A stretch of DNA of 64,000 nt from VAZQ01 sp963816745 (lineage in GTDB: Bacteria; Pseudomonadota; Alphaproteobacteria; Rhizobiales; Xanthobacteraceae), in the NCBI GenBank assembly GCA_963816745.1, contig CAWFLQ010000013.1, forward strand, positions 248,001 through 312,000, read 5' to 3'. The notes beneath the pieces are model-generated. The model saw nothing but the letters and a program-made list of their open reading frames with translations, did no database searches and had not been told where the DNA came from. Numbering within the stretch: the first letter of the stretch is position 1; every line of letters begins with the position of its first letter. A program made the translations under genes and the position numbers. Of the stretch, positions 16,839-25,258 are shown piece by piece.

Positions 16839-18212
16839 ATGGCGCGTGCCGCACCAATTTCAACAGGCATCGAGACTAGGCGGGCTGGCAAAGCCCTGCG
16901 TGACAAGCTCCCGCGAGAGCAGCATGGCGAATGGAAAGAATTCAAAGGCAGGACAAGCCCGATCGACATTTTGCGCAAGTCCGACGCCGGCCGAATGAAA
17001 GAGCTCGTTCCTATTCGATATGGCCGGATGCTGCAATCACCTTTTGCCTTCTACCGCGGGGCCGCCGGGGTAATGGCCTCCGACTTGTCGCGAACGCCCC
17101 ATACGGGCCTTACGGTCCATGCGTGCGGCGACTGTCACTTGATGAATTTCGGCGGATTTGCCACACCCGAACGTAACATCATCTTCGACATCAATGACTT
17201 TGATGAGACGTTGCCTGCGCCGTGGGAATGGGACGTCAAGCGGCTCGTTGCTTCGATCGTCCTCGCGGCACGATCGATCGGGCTGTCCGACCGCAAGGGC
17301 CGTAATTGCGCCGAGACTGCTGCACGCAGCTACCGCGAGCACATGCGGGAATTCTGCGAAATGGATCCACTTCGAATATGGTACGCGAACATCAATGCCG
17401 AAGATATCATTGGTATCGTCCCGAAGGCCGTGCGGAAAAATATAAGGAAGCGGATCGACAGGGCGGCGGCGCGCTCCGGGTCAGAGCTGGACTTCCCAAA
17501 GCTCACGGGGGTCGTTGGTGGACAGATTCGTATCACAGATCAACCGCCGTTGATCTTTCATCCGGAACCGAAGCGCGGCCCCGAGTTCCAAGCGACACTC
17601 GATCAGGTTCTTCTTGCCTATCGAGAAACACTGGCCGACGATCGACGTGCCCTGCTCGATCGATATCGGCTCGTGGATGTAGCGATGAAAGTAGTCGGTG
17701 TCGGCAGTGTCGGTCGGAGATGCTGGATCGCTTTGCTGATGTCAGGGGCAAACAATCCTTTGTTTCTTCAATTCAAGGAGGCGGTGAACTCTGTGCTCGA
17801 ACCTTATGCGGGGAAAAGCACTTACGACCATCATGGCCAGCGCGTTGTGATGGGCCAACGTTTGATGCAGCCGGCGTCAGATATTTTCCTCGGTTGGGTC
17901 ACCGCTCCCAATGGCCGGCAGTTCTACGTGCGGCAGCTGCGCGATGCCAAGATCAAACCCTTGGTCGAAACCTTCAACGGCGACGTGCTGGATATTTACG
18001 CCATGGCCTGTGGGTGGGTGCTTGCCCGTGCGCACGCGAAAGTCCGCGAAATATCTGCGACGATCAGCGGCTATCTCGGTTCATCGAATAAGTTCGACGA
18101 GGCGATGGGCAAATTTGCGTTGGCTTACGCAGATCAGGCGGAACGCGACTATGGCGCCCTTACGGCGGCAGTACGGAAAGGAAAGATCGCTGTCTATCAA
18201 GAGAGCTACTAG
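16839..18212 (+). CDS. DUF2252 family protein
   Basis: A 457-residue protein of the DUF2252 family, which shares features with kinase-like folds but has no established activity. Typical segments: RMLQSPFAFYRGAAGVMA, HACGDCHLMNFGGFATPERN, IFDINDFDETLPAPWEWDVK, RLVDVAMKVVGVGSVGRRC and FYVRQLRDAK. ATG at 16839 has AGGA about 8 bases before it and is preferred over 16821. It is followed 90 bases later by a phospholipase D-like gene in the same direction, a possible pair. Confidence 0.85.
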   Translation: MARAAPISTGIETRRAGKALRDKLPREQHGEWKEFKGRTSPIDILRKSDAGRMKELVPIRYGRMLQSPFAFYRGAAGVMASDLSRTPHTGLTVHACGDCHLMNFGGFATPERNIIFDINDFDETLPAPWEWDVKRLVASIVLAARSIGLSDRKGRNCAETAARSYREHMREFCEMDPLRIWYANINAEDIIGIVPKAVRKNIRKRIDRAAARSGSELDFPKLTGVVGGQIRITDQPPLIFHPEPKRGPEFQATLDQVLLAYRETLADDRRALLDRYRLVDVAMKVVGVGSVGRRCWIALLMSGANNPLFLQFKEAVNSVLEPYAGKSTYDHHGQRVVMGQRLMQPASDIFLGWVTAPNGRQFYVRQLRDAKIKPLVETFNGDVLDIYAMACGWVLARAHAKVREISATISGYLGSSNKFDEAMGKFALAYADQAERDYGALTAAVRKGKIAVYQESY

Positions 18213-18302
18213 CATTCCCGGTCAAGTCGATATCGAGTGGCGCACGAAGCTTGCCCTCGGCACCGAGATCAAGCTTGTCGATCACGGGGCTTGGCATTTG
18301 TC

Positions 18303-19859
18303 ATGAGAGACTCTCCGGCCGGTCGCGGACTCCCACGCACGGTCCTGATTTGGCTTGCCCAGGTTCTCACCGGCCGCGCCACCCGCTCCCGGGCCGACTA
18401 TCCGCGCACGGTATCGACGGCGTTCGAGGACCCCGCGTCGACCAGGCTGGGCCAATTCTTCGGGCCGGCGGCCGACGAGCATCCGGGCCTCTCCGGCTTC
18501 AGCCTCTTGAGCCACGGGCGCGAGGCCTTCATCGTCCGTCTGGCGCTGGCCGACTTGGCCGAGCGAAGTCTCGACATGCAGTATTACTCCTGGGACGGCG
18601 ATACGACCGGCCGGATCGTCGTCGACCGCGTGATGAAGGCGGCCGCTCGCGGGGTCAGGGTGCGGCTGCTCGTCGACGATCCTTTCTACAAGTCCAGCGA
18701 TTCCGTTAAAGCCGCCCTCGATGCCCACCCCAACGTCGAGATCCGTCTGTTCAACCCGCTCACCAACCGGAGCTGGTCCGCTCTCGACTTCATTGTCGAC
18801 TTCGGCCGGGTCAACCGCCGCATGCACAACAAGTTGATGGTTGCTGACAATGCGGCGGCGATCGTCGGCGGCCGCAATATCGGGGACATCTATTATGGCG
18901 TGAACACCATCGCCAATTATCGCGATCTGGACGTGTTGGCGGTTGGACCTGTCGTCCGCGATCTGTCGGGGGTATTCGACCAATTCTGGAACAGCCCCTC
19001 GAGCGTGCCGATCGCGGCCATCGTCGATCGCGCCCATGGCGCTGCCGATCTCGATGCCATCCTGATTCGTTTGCGCGAGGAGATCGCCGCGGCCGACTAC
19101 CCTTATCCGATCGACCAGGACCTGGACGAGCTGGCGGCCCGGGGCGCCGATCTTCGCGACAATCTCGTGTGGGCACATGGCCGAGTCATCGCCGACGACC
19201 CGGAAACCATCGCCCGCGGCAAGGAGAGCGACCACGTGGTCGAGTTCATCCGCGGGCGGGTCGCCCAGCTGAAAGAGGAGTTGCTCGTCGAGTCGCCCTA
19301 TTTCGTCCTACCCGCCGGGGCGCAGGCCACCGTCAAGGCGCTGCACGAACGCAATGTCCGGGTGCGCGTGCTGACCAATTCGCTCGCTTCGAACGACATG
19401 CTGCCGGCGCATTCAGGCTATGCCAAGACCCGCAGGCGACTGCTCGAGAACGGCATGGAGCTGTACGAACTGCGCCCGGACACCGACGCCTTCCGGCCGG
19501 GCTGGTCGCTCCTTTCGGGGCGGTCGCCAGCGGCCTTGCATACCAAGGCCATGGCCTTCGACCGCGAAGCCGTGTTCATCGGCAGCTTCAACCTCGACCC
19601 GCGCTCTGCCGTGATCAACACCGAAGCCGGCCTCTATATCGAGAGTCCGGAGCTTGCCGAAAGGCTGACGGCCTACATGGCGACTGGCGTCGTGCCCGCC
19701 AACAGCTACAGCGTCCTCCTCGACCCGAATGGCGAGATAGTCTGGGAGACGGTGAGGGACGGCCAAAGGGTGCGCTACCGGGACGAGCCCGAAACCGGCT
19801 TCCGCCGGCGCTTCGTCGCGGACCTGTGGAAGCTCCTACCGATCGAATCGCAACTCTGA
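18303..19859 (+). CDS. Phospholipase D-family (cardiolipin synthase-like) protein
   Basis: A 518-residue protein with two HKD motifs: MHNKLMVADNAAAIVGGRN in the first half and LHTKAMAFDREAVFIGSFN in the second, each followed by the usual Gly-Gly/Gly-Ser and Asn. This is the layout of bacterial PLD-type phosphatidyltransferases and of cardiolipin synthase-like enzymes that lack N-terminal membrane helices. The reaction is transfer or hydrolysis at phosphodiester bonds through a phospho-His intermediate, probably at the membrane. It ends RRFVADLWKLLPIESQL, typical of this subfamily. Close spacing to the DUF2252 gene suggests co-expression. Confidence 0.85.
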   Translation: MRDSPAGRGLPRTVLIWLAQVLTGRATRSRADYPRTVSTAFEDPASTRLGQFFGPAADEHPGLSGFSLLSHGREAFIVRLALADLAERSLDMQYYSWDGDTTGRIVVDRVMKAAARGVRVRLLVDDPFYKSSDSVKAALDAHPNVEIRLFNPLTNRSWSALDFIVDFGRVNRRMHNKLMVADNAAAIVGGRNIGDIYYGVNTIANYRDLDVLAVGPVVRDLSGVFDQFWNSPSSVPIAAIVDRAHGAADLDAILIRLREEIAAADYPYPIDQDLDELAARGADLRDNLVWAHGRVIADDPETIARGKESDHVVEFIRGRVAQLKEELLVESPYFVLPAGAQATVKALHERNVRVRVLTNSLASNDMLPAHSGYAKTRRRLLENGMELYELRPDTDAFRPGWSLLSGRSPAALHTKAMAFDREAVFIGSFNLDPRSAVINTEAGLYIESPELAERLTAYMATGVVPANSYSVLLDPNGEIVWETVRDGQRVRYRDEPETGFRRRFVADLWKLLPIESQL

Positions 19860-19931
19860 CAGCGATTCGTCATATGTCCGATAGCTGCCGCAACGGGCCA
19901 GTGCTCGGCCGGTTCGACATGCATCACCGTC

Positions 19932-21017
19932 CTAGGGCGCAGACCGTTTTTCCTCTCTAATCCAGGCCACCAGCAGCTCCCAGATCACCGCCAAGATGAT
20001 GGGACCGAGAAACAGCCCCGTGATGCCCTGGGACAGGGTGCCGCCGATGACCCCGATCAGGATGACCAGGATCGGCGTCTGCAGGCCTCGCCCCATGAGG
20101 AACGGCCGCAGGATGTTGTCGAGCAGATTGACCGGGACCATGTAGGCGGTGAACAGCAAGGCCGACGTCGTGTCCATCGAAAACCAGCTCCAGATGATCA
20201 GTGGGATGATCACGACCGATGGGCCGATCTGGATGATTCCGAGAATGAGGACGGCGGAGGTGATCAGGCTGGCGCCGGGGACACCGGCGACGAGCACGCC
20301 CAGCCCGGCCAGAAACGCCTGCAGTGCCGAAATGCCGATGACGCCACGCGCCACCACCCGGATGGTGGTGCCGGCGAGCCGGATGAATTCCTCGCCGCGC
20401 TCCGACGCGATCCGGCGGCCAAACATCCGGGCGGTCTCGGCCAGTGCGGGCACCTGCGGATAGAGAAACCCGGCAATGATGATGGCGATGAAGAACTTGA
20501 TCGCGCCGGCGCCGGCATCCGTCCCGACCGCAAGCAGCGCACTGCCCAACGCCTTGAGTTGCGGAGCGACCCTGGCGAACGCCTCCTTCAGATTGGTCGA
20601 GGCGAGCTGCCAGAACTCGTAGACCAATTCACCGATCAGCGGCCAGCTCTTGACCGCGTTGGGCGGCGGCGGCAGCGCCAACACGGTGGGATCGAACTGC
20701 TGCGACAGCGTCAGCAGACTGTCGATCAGGCCCAGAATGAGCCACGTCGCAGGCCCGATCACGATCAGCAGGCTCAGGAGCGTCAACAGAACAGCCGCCA
20801 ATCGGCGCCGACCGCCCAGCCGGGCGGCGACCCATTCGTACGCCGGATTGAGCGCGACGGTCAGCACGATGCTCCAGATCGCGATCGTGATGAACGGGCG
20901 GACCAGAATGAACGCCCAATAGAGCAGGAAGGCGAGGACGCCGAGCCGGACCGCCAGCTCGACCCAGGTGGCCGTGAGCCGATCGCGGCGCGATGCAACG
21001 GGATCATCGGCTGGCAT
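19932..21017 (-). CDS. AI-2E family (PerM/UPF0118) membrane protein
   Basis: A 361-residue inner-membrane protein with about eight helices and the hallmark C-terminal half of the AI-2E exporter family (GISALQAFLAGLGVLVAGVP, ILGIIQIGPSVVIIPLIIW, NLLDNILRPFLMGRG, IGVIGGTLSQGITGLFLGPI). Family members include autoinducer-2 exporters and sodium/proton antiporters; the substrate here cannot be told. It converges on the phospholipase D gene with a 70-base gap. Confidence 0.85.
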   Translation of the reverse strand: MPADDPVASRRDRLTATWVELAVRLGVLAFLLYWAFILVRPFITIAIWSIVLTVALNPAYEWVAARLGGRRRLAAVLLTLLSLLIVIGPATWLILGLIDSLLTLSQQFDPTVLALPPPPNAVKSWPLIGELVYEFWQLASTNLKEAFARVAPQLKALGSALLAVGTDAGAGAIKFFIAIIIAGFLYPQVPALAETARMFGRRIASERGEEFIRLAGTTIRVVARGVIGISALQAFLAGLGVLVAGVPGASLITSAVLILGIIQIGPSVVIIPLIIWSWFSMDTTSALLFTAYMVPVNLLDNILRPFLMGRGLQTPILVILIGVIGGTLSQGITGLFLGPIILAVIWELLVAWIREEKRSAP

Positions 21018-21156
21018 GTTCGCTCTCCTCCAGGCTGCTGCAGTTTACCCCATCGCCACTGGCGGGCGACAGCGACGCTTGTGCAGATGGGCGGCTGGCG
21101 GGGGACAGCCACCTGCACTCATTCTCTCGGAGCGACCTCAATTGGCTCGAGCTCCG

Positions 21157-21232
21157 CTAGTGTCCCGATTCCGAAGTTCGCACGCATTTGCAGCACGTTC
21201 TCATGCGAACTTCGGAATCAAAGGGACACTAG
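21157..21232. repeat. Palindromic repeat A
   Basis: A long imperfect inverted repeat: CTAGTGTCCC…GGGACACTAG ends with inner arms GATTCCGAAGTTCGCA and TGCGAACTTCGGAATC. It lies in the 500-base gap upstream of a small gene pair and forms a strong hairpin on either strand. Confidence 0.8.
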
Positions 21233-21245
21233 CAACTCTATGATT

Positions 21246-21322
21246 CTAGTGCCCCTTTTGAACCCGAAGTTCGCAAACGTCCTGCCGCGATGTCTGTGCG
21301 AACTTCGGGTTCGGGGCACTAG
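21246..21322. repeat. Palindromic repeat B
   Basis: Sister of repeat A, 13 bases further on: ends CTAGTGCCCC / GGGGCACTAG and inner arms AACCCGAAGTTCGCA and TGCGAACTTCGGGTT. The two differ by compensating changes in both arms, which keep the pairing, and share the GAAGTTCGC core. Confidence 0.8.
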
Positions 21323-21518
21323 CGACTTGGTTGACCTGTAAGATTTCGACGGCATCCTTGCTCGGTTGCGCGACGCTCTAGGACGGCGGCCGTGACGTCC
21401 GCGTGTCAGCATATCTACGTAATTCACCGGATGGCGTCGCTGGCGGCCCTTAGACTACATAGCCGCCGCGCCGAACCCCCGAGCCTATCCCCCCGCCATG
21501 CGTATCCGCGAGTCCTTC

Positions 21519-21734
21519 ATGGTCAAGTTTTGCCTCGCCAAAGCCGTCGAATGCCGCCGCGCCGCGGAGCTGGCAACAGACCCAGCTCACAGACGGTCTT
21601 GGCTGGACACAGAGGGACAATGGTTCTTTCTGGCGCGAAGCTATGAAAGCGAGCGTCGCCCGGTACGGTTCGCGACACACGCCGTATTGACTGGCGTACG
21701 CCTTGAACGCCGCGGCGCCTTCATGCCGATTTGA
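21519..21734 (+). CDS. Small hypothetical protein with element-derived C-terminus
   Basis: A 71-residue soluble protein (KAVECRRAAELATDPAHR, WLDTEGQWFFLARSYESER) of a kind frequent in Bradyrhizobium relatives, function unknown. The last dozen residues (VRLERRGAFMPI) and the stop come from the palindromic element at 21702-21722, so the native end has been replaced or extended. Start at 21519 is chosen over 21498 because the family begins near that Met. The next gene starts 9 bases after the stop. Confidence 0.6.
   Translation: MVKFCLAKAVECRRAAELATDPAHRRSWLDTEGQWFFLARSYESERRPVRFATHAVLTGVRLERRGAFMPI
21702..21722 (+). repeat. Palindromic element family, copy 2 (inside a coding end)
   Basis: Reads CTTGAACGCCGCGGCGCCTTC, the core of the family seen at 16675, 33693 and 36060. 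Here it supplies codons for the end of the preceding small protein. Confidence 0.6.
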
Positions 21735-21742
21735 CGGATTTC

Positions 21743-22084
21743 ATGCGCAAATTCTCATATCAACTCTACGGTCACCGGCTGCGCGTCACGCGGCTCGTTC
21801 TTGGCATAACGGAGCAGGAGGCGGCCGACGCCTGCGGCGTGATGCTGAAGACCTACCGGGGCTATGAGGAGGGCAAACCCGAGCGCGGGTACCGCGTCCC
21901 CAATGCCTTCTACGTGAAACACGAAGTCAGCCTAGATTGGCTCTTAAGGGGCGAGGCCGATCACATCGGCAATCACCTTGCCAAAGGCGCCAAGGGCAAG
22001 GTCGCCATTTTGCCAGTCGTGGGGCGACAGAGAAAAGCGCACAAGATGTATGGCGGTTTGATCGAGCCAACGCCGGCTGCCTGA
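21743..22084 (+). CDS. XRE-family helix-turn-helix protein
   Basis: A 113-residue protein with an N-terminal Cro/CI-type DNA-binding domain (LYGHRLRVTRLVLGITEQEA, ADACGVMLKTYRGYEEG, FYVKHEVSLDWLLRGEADH). The C-terminus is short and basic. A TTG at 21731 overlapping the previous stop is an alternative start. It probably represses its own or neighbouring mobile genes; a resolvase remnant follows. Confidence 0.75.
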   Translation: MRKFSYQLYGHRLRVTRLVLGITEQEAADACGVMLKTYRGYEEGKPERGYRVPNAFYVKHEVSLDWLLRGEADHIGNHLAKGAKGKVAILPVVGRQRKAHKMYGGLIEPTPAA

Positions 22085-22129
22085 TGGCGGAAAAGGGGCC
22101 GTTCGCCAACGGGTGGGGCCCCCGTTCAC

Positions 22130-22520
22130 CTACTCGGCTTTCCCGATCTCAGTTGCGGCCTCGCCGAAAGGGCGGCTGATCCGCTGCACAGTACCGGGAT
22201 CGACGCCGAACCGGTTGGCGATCACCCGCACGCCGGGACGCCCGGGCTGACTCAGCGCAGCCCGTATGGCGTCCTCCTTCTCCTGCGGGATGTGGAGCGC
22301 CCCAGCCGCTTTCCCTCGCTCCTGGCCCGCGCAAGCCCGGCACGGACTCGTTCCTGGATCATCATGCGCTCGAACTCAGCGAACACGCCCATCATCTGAA
22401 ACAGCGCCTTGCCGGCCGGCATCGTGGTGTCGATGCCCTGCTGGTGAAGGTGCAGATCGACGTGGAGAGCGTGGAGCTCGCCCAGAAATCTGGATCCGAG
22501 GGTGGTCTGTACCGCCATTC
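22130..22520 (-). pseudogene. Serine recombinase (resolvase) C-terminal remnant
   Basis: Read on the minus strand, FLGELHALHVDLHLHQQGID, AGKALFQMMGVFAEFERMM and IQERVRAGLARARSEGKRLG belong to the catalytic-core end of a serine resolvase, and a second frame gives IPQEKEDAIRAALSQPGRPG and RVIANRFGVDPGTVQRISRP, the DNA-binding end. The two parts are in different frames (break near 22310), and the N-terminal half with the catalytic serine is missing. The gene is therefore a dead fragment of a former mobile element. Confidence 0.75.
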
Positions 22521-22705
22521 TTCTCGATGTCAGCAATTGAAGTGCCGCCTTGTCCGCTCTTGCGGCACGGGCGGGAACGTGATCCGCTTTCCTGGTGCCG
22601 CTGACCGCCTCGGACGCGCTGATCAGCGGAGGACTAAGGATCAAGGAGACGGCGCTCGTCGAGGTCGTCCAGGCCAAAGCGCACTGAACGAGGATTACCG
22701 ACAGT

Positions 22706-23620
22706 ATGATCCCGTTCGCGATTGCGGGCGTGCAGATGCCGATACCTGCGCTGCAGGACAACACCTCCGCGGTCGTCGCGGCTGTGGGCGGCGTCGTTGC
22801 GCGCTTCCCGTGGGTGCAGATGGTGGTGTTCAGCGAGCTCGCGTGCTGCGGGCCTGTGCCCAACAACCCCGTGACTCTACCTGGCCCCGAGGAAATTGCG
22901 TTGCGGGCGGCAGCGCATAAGCACGGCGTGTGGCTGATACCCGGCTCGATCTACGAGCGCTGCGGCGATCGCACCTACAATACCTGTCCGGTCATCGACC
23001 CTACGGGCGAAGTCGTAGCGCGCTACCGGAAAATGTTCCCGTTCCGGCCATATGAGGTCGATGTTGCGGCGGGAACCGAGTTTTGCGTGTTCGACGTGCC
23101 GCGCGTGGGTCGGTTCGGACTTTCGATCTGCTACGATATCTGGTTTCCGGAGACGACACGGACGCTGACCGCCATGGGCGCCGAGGTGCTGATCCACCCC
23201 GTGCTGACGCCGACGGTCGACCGCGATGTCGAGCTTTCGATCGCACGCGCGACCGCCGCGCAGTTTCAGACCTACGTTTTTGACATCAACGGTTTGGCAC
23301 AGGGCGGCACCGGCCGTTCCTGCGTCGTCGATCCGGCCGGCACCGTGCTTCATCAGGCGGCAGGCGATCGCGAAATCATTCCGATCGAGATCGACCTGGA
23401 GCAGGTGCGCCGGCAGCGCGCGATGGGACTGCGCGGGCTCGGCCAGGTTCTCAAGAGCTTCCGCGATCGCGAGGTTGAGTTCACCGTCTATGATCGCGAT
23501 ACTGGACAAGACGGTTACCTTCGAACGCTCGGCCCGCTCGCAATGCCGTCGCGCGGAGACTCGGCGGGCCTTGCGCGCAGGACGCCGGCCTCGCGCGGCA
23601 GCCGCGGTGCCCGGGACTAG
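22706..23620 (+). CDS. Carbon-nitrogen hydrolase (nitrilase superfamily)
   Basis: A 304-residue cytoplasmic enzyme with the nitrilase triad: Glu44 (VVFSELACCG), Lys109 (ARYRKMFPFRPYE) and Cys142 (SICYDIWFPETTR). Members hydrolyse nitriles, amides or carbamoyl groups or transfer acyl groups; the CYDIWFPE form is typical of amidase-like branches. GAGG lies about 11 bases before the ATG. It heads a three-gene cluster with an ATP-grasp enzyme 81 bases downstream and a C45 Ntn-hydrolase, which points to amide-bond formation and cleavage on one small molecule. The basic C-terminal tail (residues 270-304) is unusual. Confidence 0.88.
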   Translation: MIPFAIAGVQMPIPALQDNTSAVVAAVGGVVARFPWVQMVVFSELACCGPVPNNPVTLPGPEEIALRAAAHKHGVWLIPGSIYERCGDRTYNTCPVIDPTGEVVARYRKMFPFRPYEVDVAAGTEFCVFDVPRVGRFGLSICYDIWFPETTRTLTAMGAEVLIHPVLTPTVDRDVELSIARATAAQFQTYVFDINGLAQGGTGRSCVVDPAGTVLHQAAGDREIIPIEIDLEQVRRQRAMGLRGLGQVLKSFRDREVEFTVYDRDTGQDGYLRTLGPLAMPSRGDSAGLARRTPASRGSRGARD

Positions 23621-23701
23621 GCGAAAGAGGCGGACGCCCGCACCAATGGGACGAAAGGACCAACGGCGCGGTTCTGAGCGCTGATTGAGGGGGGAATACC
23701 G

Positions 23702-25189
23702 ATGCTGGACCCGGCAGCCCGCCGCGCGCCGAACGCGAAGAAGAACCTCAACAACATCTCGGAAATCCGCCGCTTTTTCCACCGCAACGACCACCCGATC
23801 TATTTCATCAGCCCGACCAACTTCAATCTGCTCGGCATTGACGAGTGGGTGAAGAATTTCAAGTACGTCACATACATCGATTGCTATGACGGCCGGCATC
23901 CGAATGTGTTCCGTCCGTCCGAGCAGCCGCACGACGAGTTCACTTCGATCGAGGACATCAACAACTATCTGCTGCAACACAAAGAGGTCATCGATTGCGT
24001 CGAGCGGCGCGGCGGCAAGCCGAAGCTCGTCTTCCTGATGTTCGACGAGAACACCGAGAAGCTCGCCAAGGAGCTCGGCTGGCAGGTCTGGTTTCCCAAG
24101 GCCAAACTGCGCAACCGGGTCGACAACAAAATCGAGACCGTGCGCATCGGCAACAAGGCCGGAGTGCCAAGCGTGCCGAATACGCTCGCGGAGGTGAAGG
24201 ACTGGAGCGATCTGCAGCGGCTGGCGACACGGGCCGGCATCGGCACCGACCTCGTGCTGCAGTCCGCGTTTGGTGACTCCGGGCACACCACGTTCTTCAT
24301 CAAATCGAAAGCCGATTTCGGCAAGCACGAGCACGAGATCGTCGGGCGGGGCGAGATGAAGATCATGAAACGGATCAACTGCCGCGGATCCGCGATCGAA
24401 GCTTGCGCGACCAAGGCCGGAACCATTGTCGGGCCGCTGATGACGGAGCTCGTCGGCTTCAAGGAATTGACGCCCTACCGGGGGGGCTGGTGCGGCAACG
24501 AGATTTTGCCCAAATCTTTCCACCCGAAGATTTTGAGCAAGACCCGTGAGTACACGTTCCGCTTCGGAGAGCAACTGCGCAAGGAAGGCTATCGCGGCTA
24601 CTTCGAGCTCGACTTCCTAGTCGATCAGGACACCAAGGAGGTCTATCTCGGCGAACTCAACCCGCGCATCACCGGCGCGAGCTCGATGACCAACCATGCG
24701 GCCTTCGCACACGCCGACGCGCCGCTGTTCCTGTTCCATCTGCTGGAGTTTTCGGGCGTTCCGTTCGACATCGACGTCGCCGAGCTCAATGCCCGCTGGG
24801 CGGATCCCCTGAACATCAATTCCTGGTGTCAGCTGGTGATCAAACACACCGATGATTCGATCGACGTCCTGAGCCAGGCGCCGGAGACCGGCATCTGGCG
24901 CATGAACGACGACGGTTCGGTCGTGTACGACCGGTTCGACTATCACCGCCGCGCCGTGGAGAGCGAAAAGGAGGCTTTCTTCCTGCGCATCCTGAAGTCT
25001 GGAGACTACCGCTACGAGGGGGCAGATCTCGGCATCTTGGTCACCCGCGGACGTGCCATGGATGCCAAGTTCCAGCTGACCGACCGCTCGAAGGCGTGGA
25101 TCAACGGCATCCGACGCCACTTCCAAGCGCGCCCGCTCACCACCGCCGCCCCGCCCGAGATGGCAAATCACTCCTTCAAGATCTTCTGA
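23702..25189 (+). CDS. ATP-grasp (biotin-carboxylase-like) ligase
   Basis: A 495-residue ATP-grasp enzyme. Seen: N-terminal pre-ATP-grasp region (PIYFISPTNFNLLGIDEWV), the nucleotide-binding loop VLQSAFGDSGHTTFF, and the Mg-binding end YFELDFLVDQ … YLGELNPRITGASS with the Glu/Asn/Arg set. It lacks the biotin-carboxyl-carrier part, so it is a stand-alone carboxylate-amine or carboxylate ligase that activates an acid as acyl-phosphate. A strong GAGGGGGG site precedes the ATG. In Rhizobiales similar proteins are annotated as biotin carboxylases, which the architecture does not justify. Its position between a nitrilase and a C45 protein suggests peptide- or amide-like metabolite chemistry. Confidence 0.85.
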   Translation: MLDPAARRAPNAKKNLNNISEIRRFFHRNDHPIYFISPTNFNLLGIDEWVKNFKYVTYIDCYDGRHPNVFRPSEQPHDEFTSIEDINNYLLQHKEVIDCVERRGGKPKLVFLMFDENTEKLAKELGWQVWFPKAKLRNRVDNKIETVRIGNKAGVPSVPNTLAEVKDWSDLQRLATRAGIGTDLVLQSAFGDSGHTTFFIKSKADFGKHEHEIVGRGEMKIMKRINCRGSAIEACATKAGTIVGPLMTELVGFKELTPYRGGWCGNEILPKSFHPKILSKTREYTFRFGEQLRKEGYRGYFELDFLVDQDTKEVYLGELNPRITGASSMTNHAAFAHADAPLFLFHLLEFSGVPFDIDVAELNARWADPLNINSWCQLVIKHTDDSIDVLSQAPETGIWRMNDDGSVVYDRFDYHRRAVESEKEAFFLRILKSGDYRYEGADLGILVTRGRAMDAKFQLTDRSKAWINGIRRHFQARPLTTAAPPEMANHSFKIF

Positions 25190-25258
25190 GCCTCGCGGTC
25201 CTTCCGCCGTGAGACCTCGCGCCCCATTTCTGTTGCTTATGTTGGCGCAGAAGAGGCC

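Noticed and set aside
22252..22866. A 204-codon frame as a full resolvase
   Set aside because: Only its second half resembles a resolvase; the first half is antisense to the nitrilase gene, and the catalytic serine region is missing.
23702..25189. Acetyl-CoA or propionyl-CoA carboxylase biotin carboxylase subunit
   Set aside because: ATP-grasp motifs fit, but carrier and carboxyltransferase genes are absent and the N- and C-terminal parts do not resemble true biotin carboxylases.
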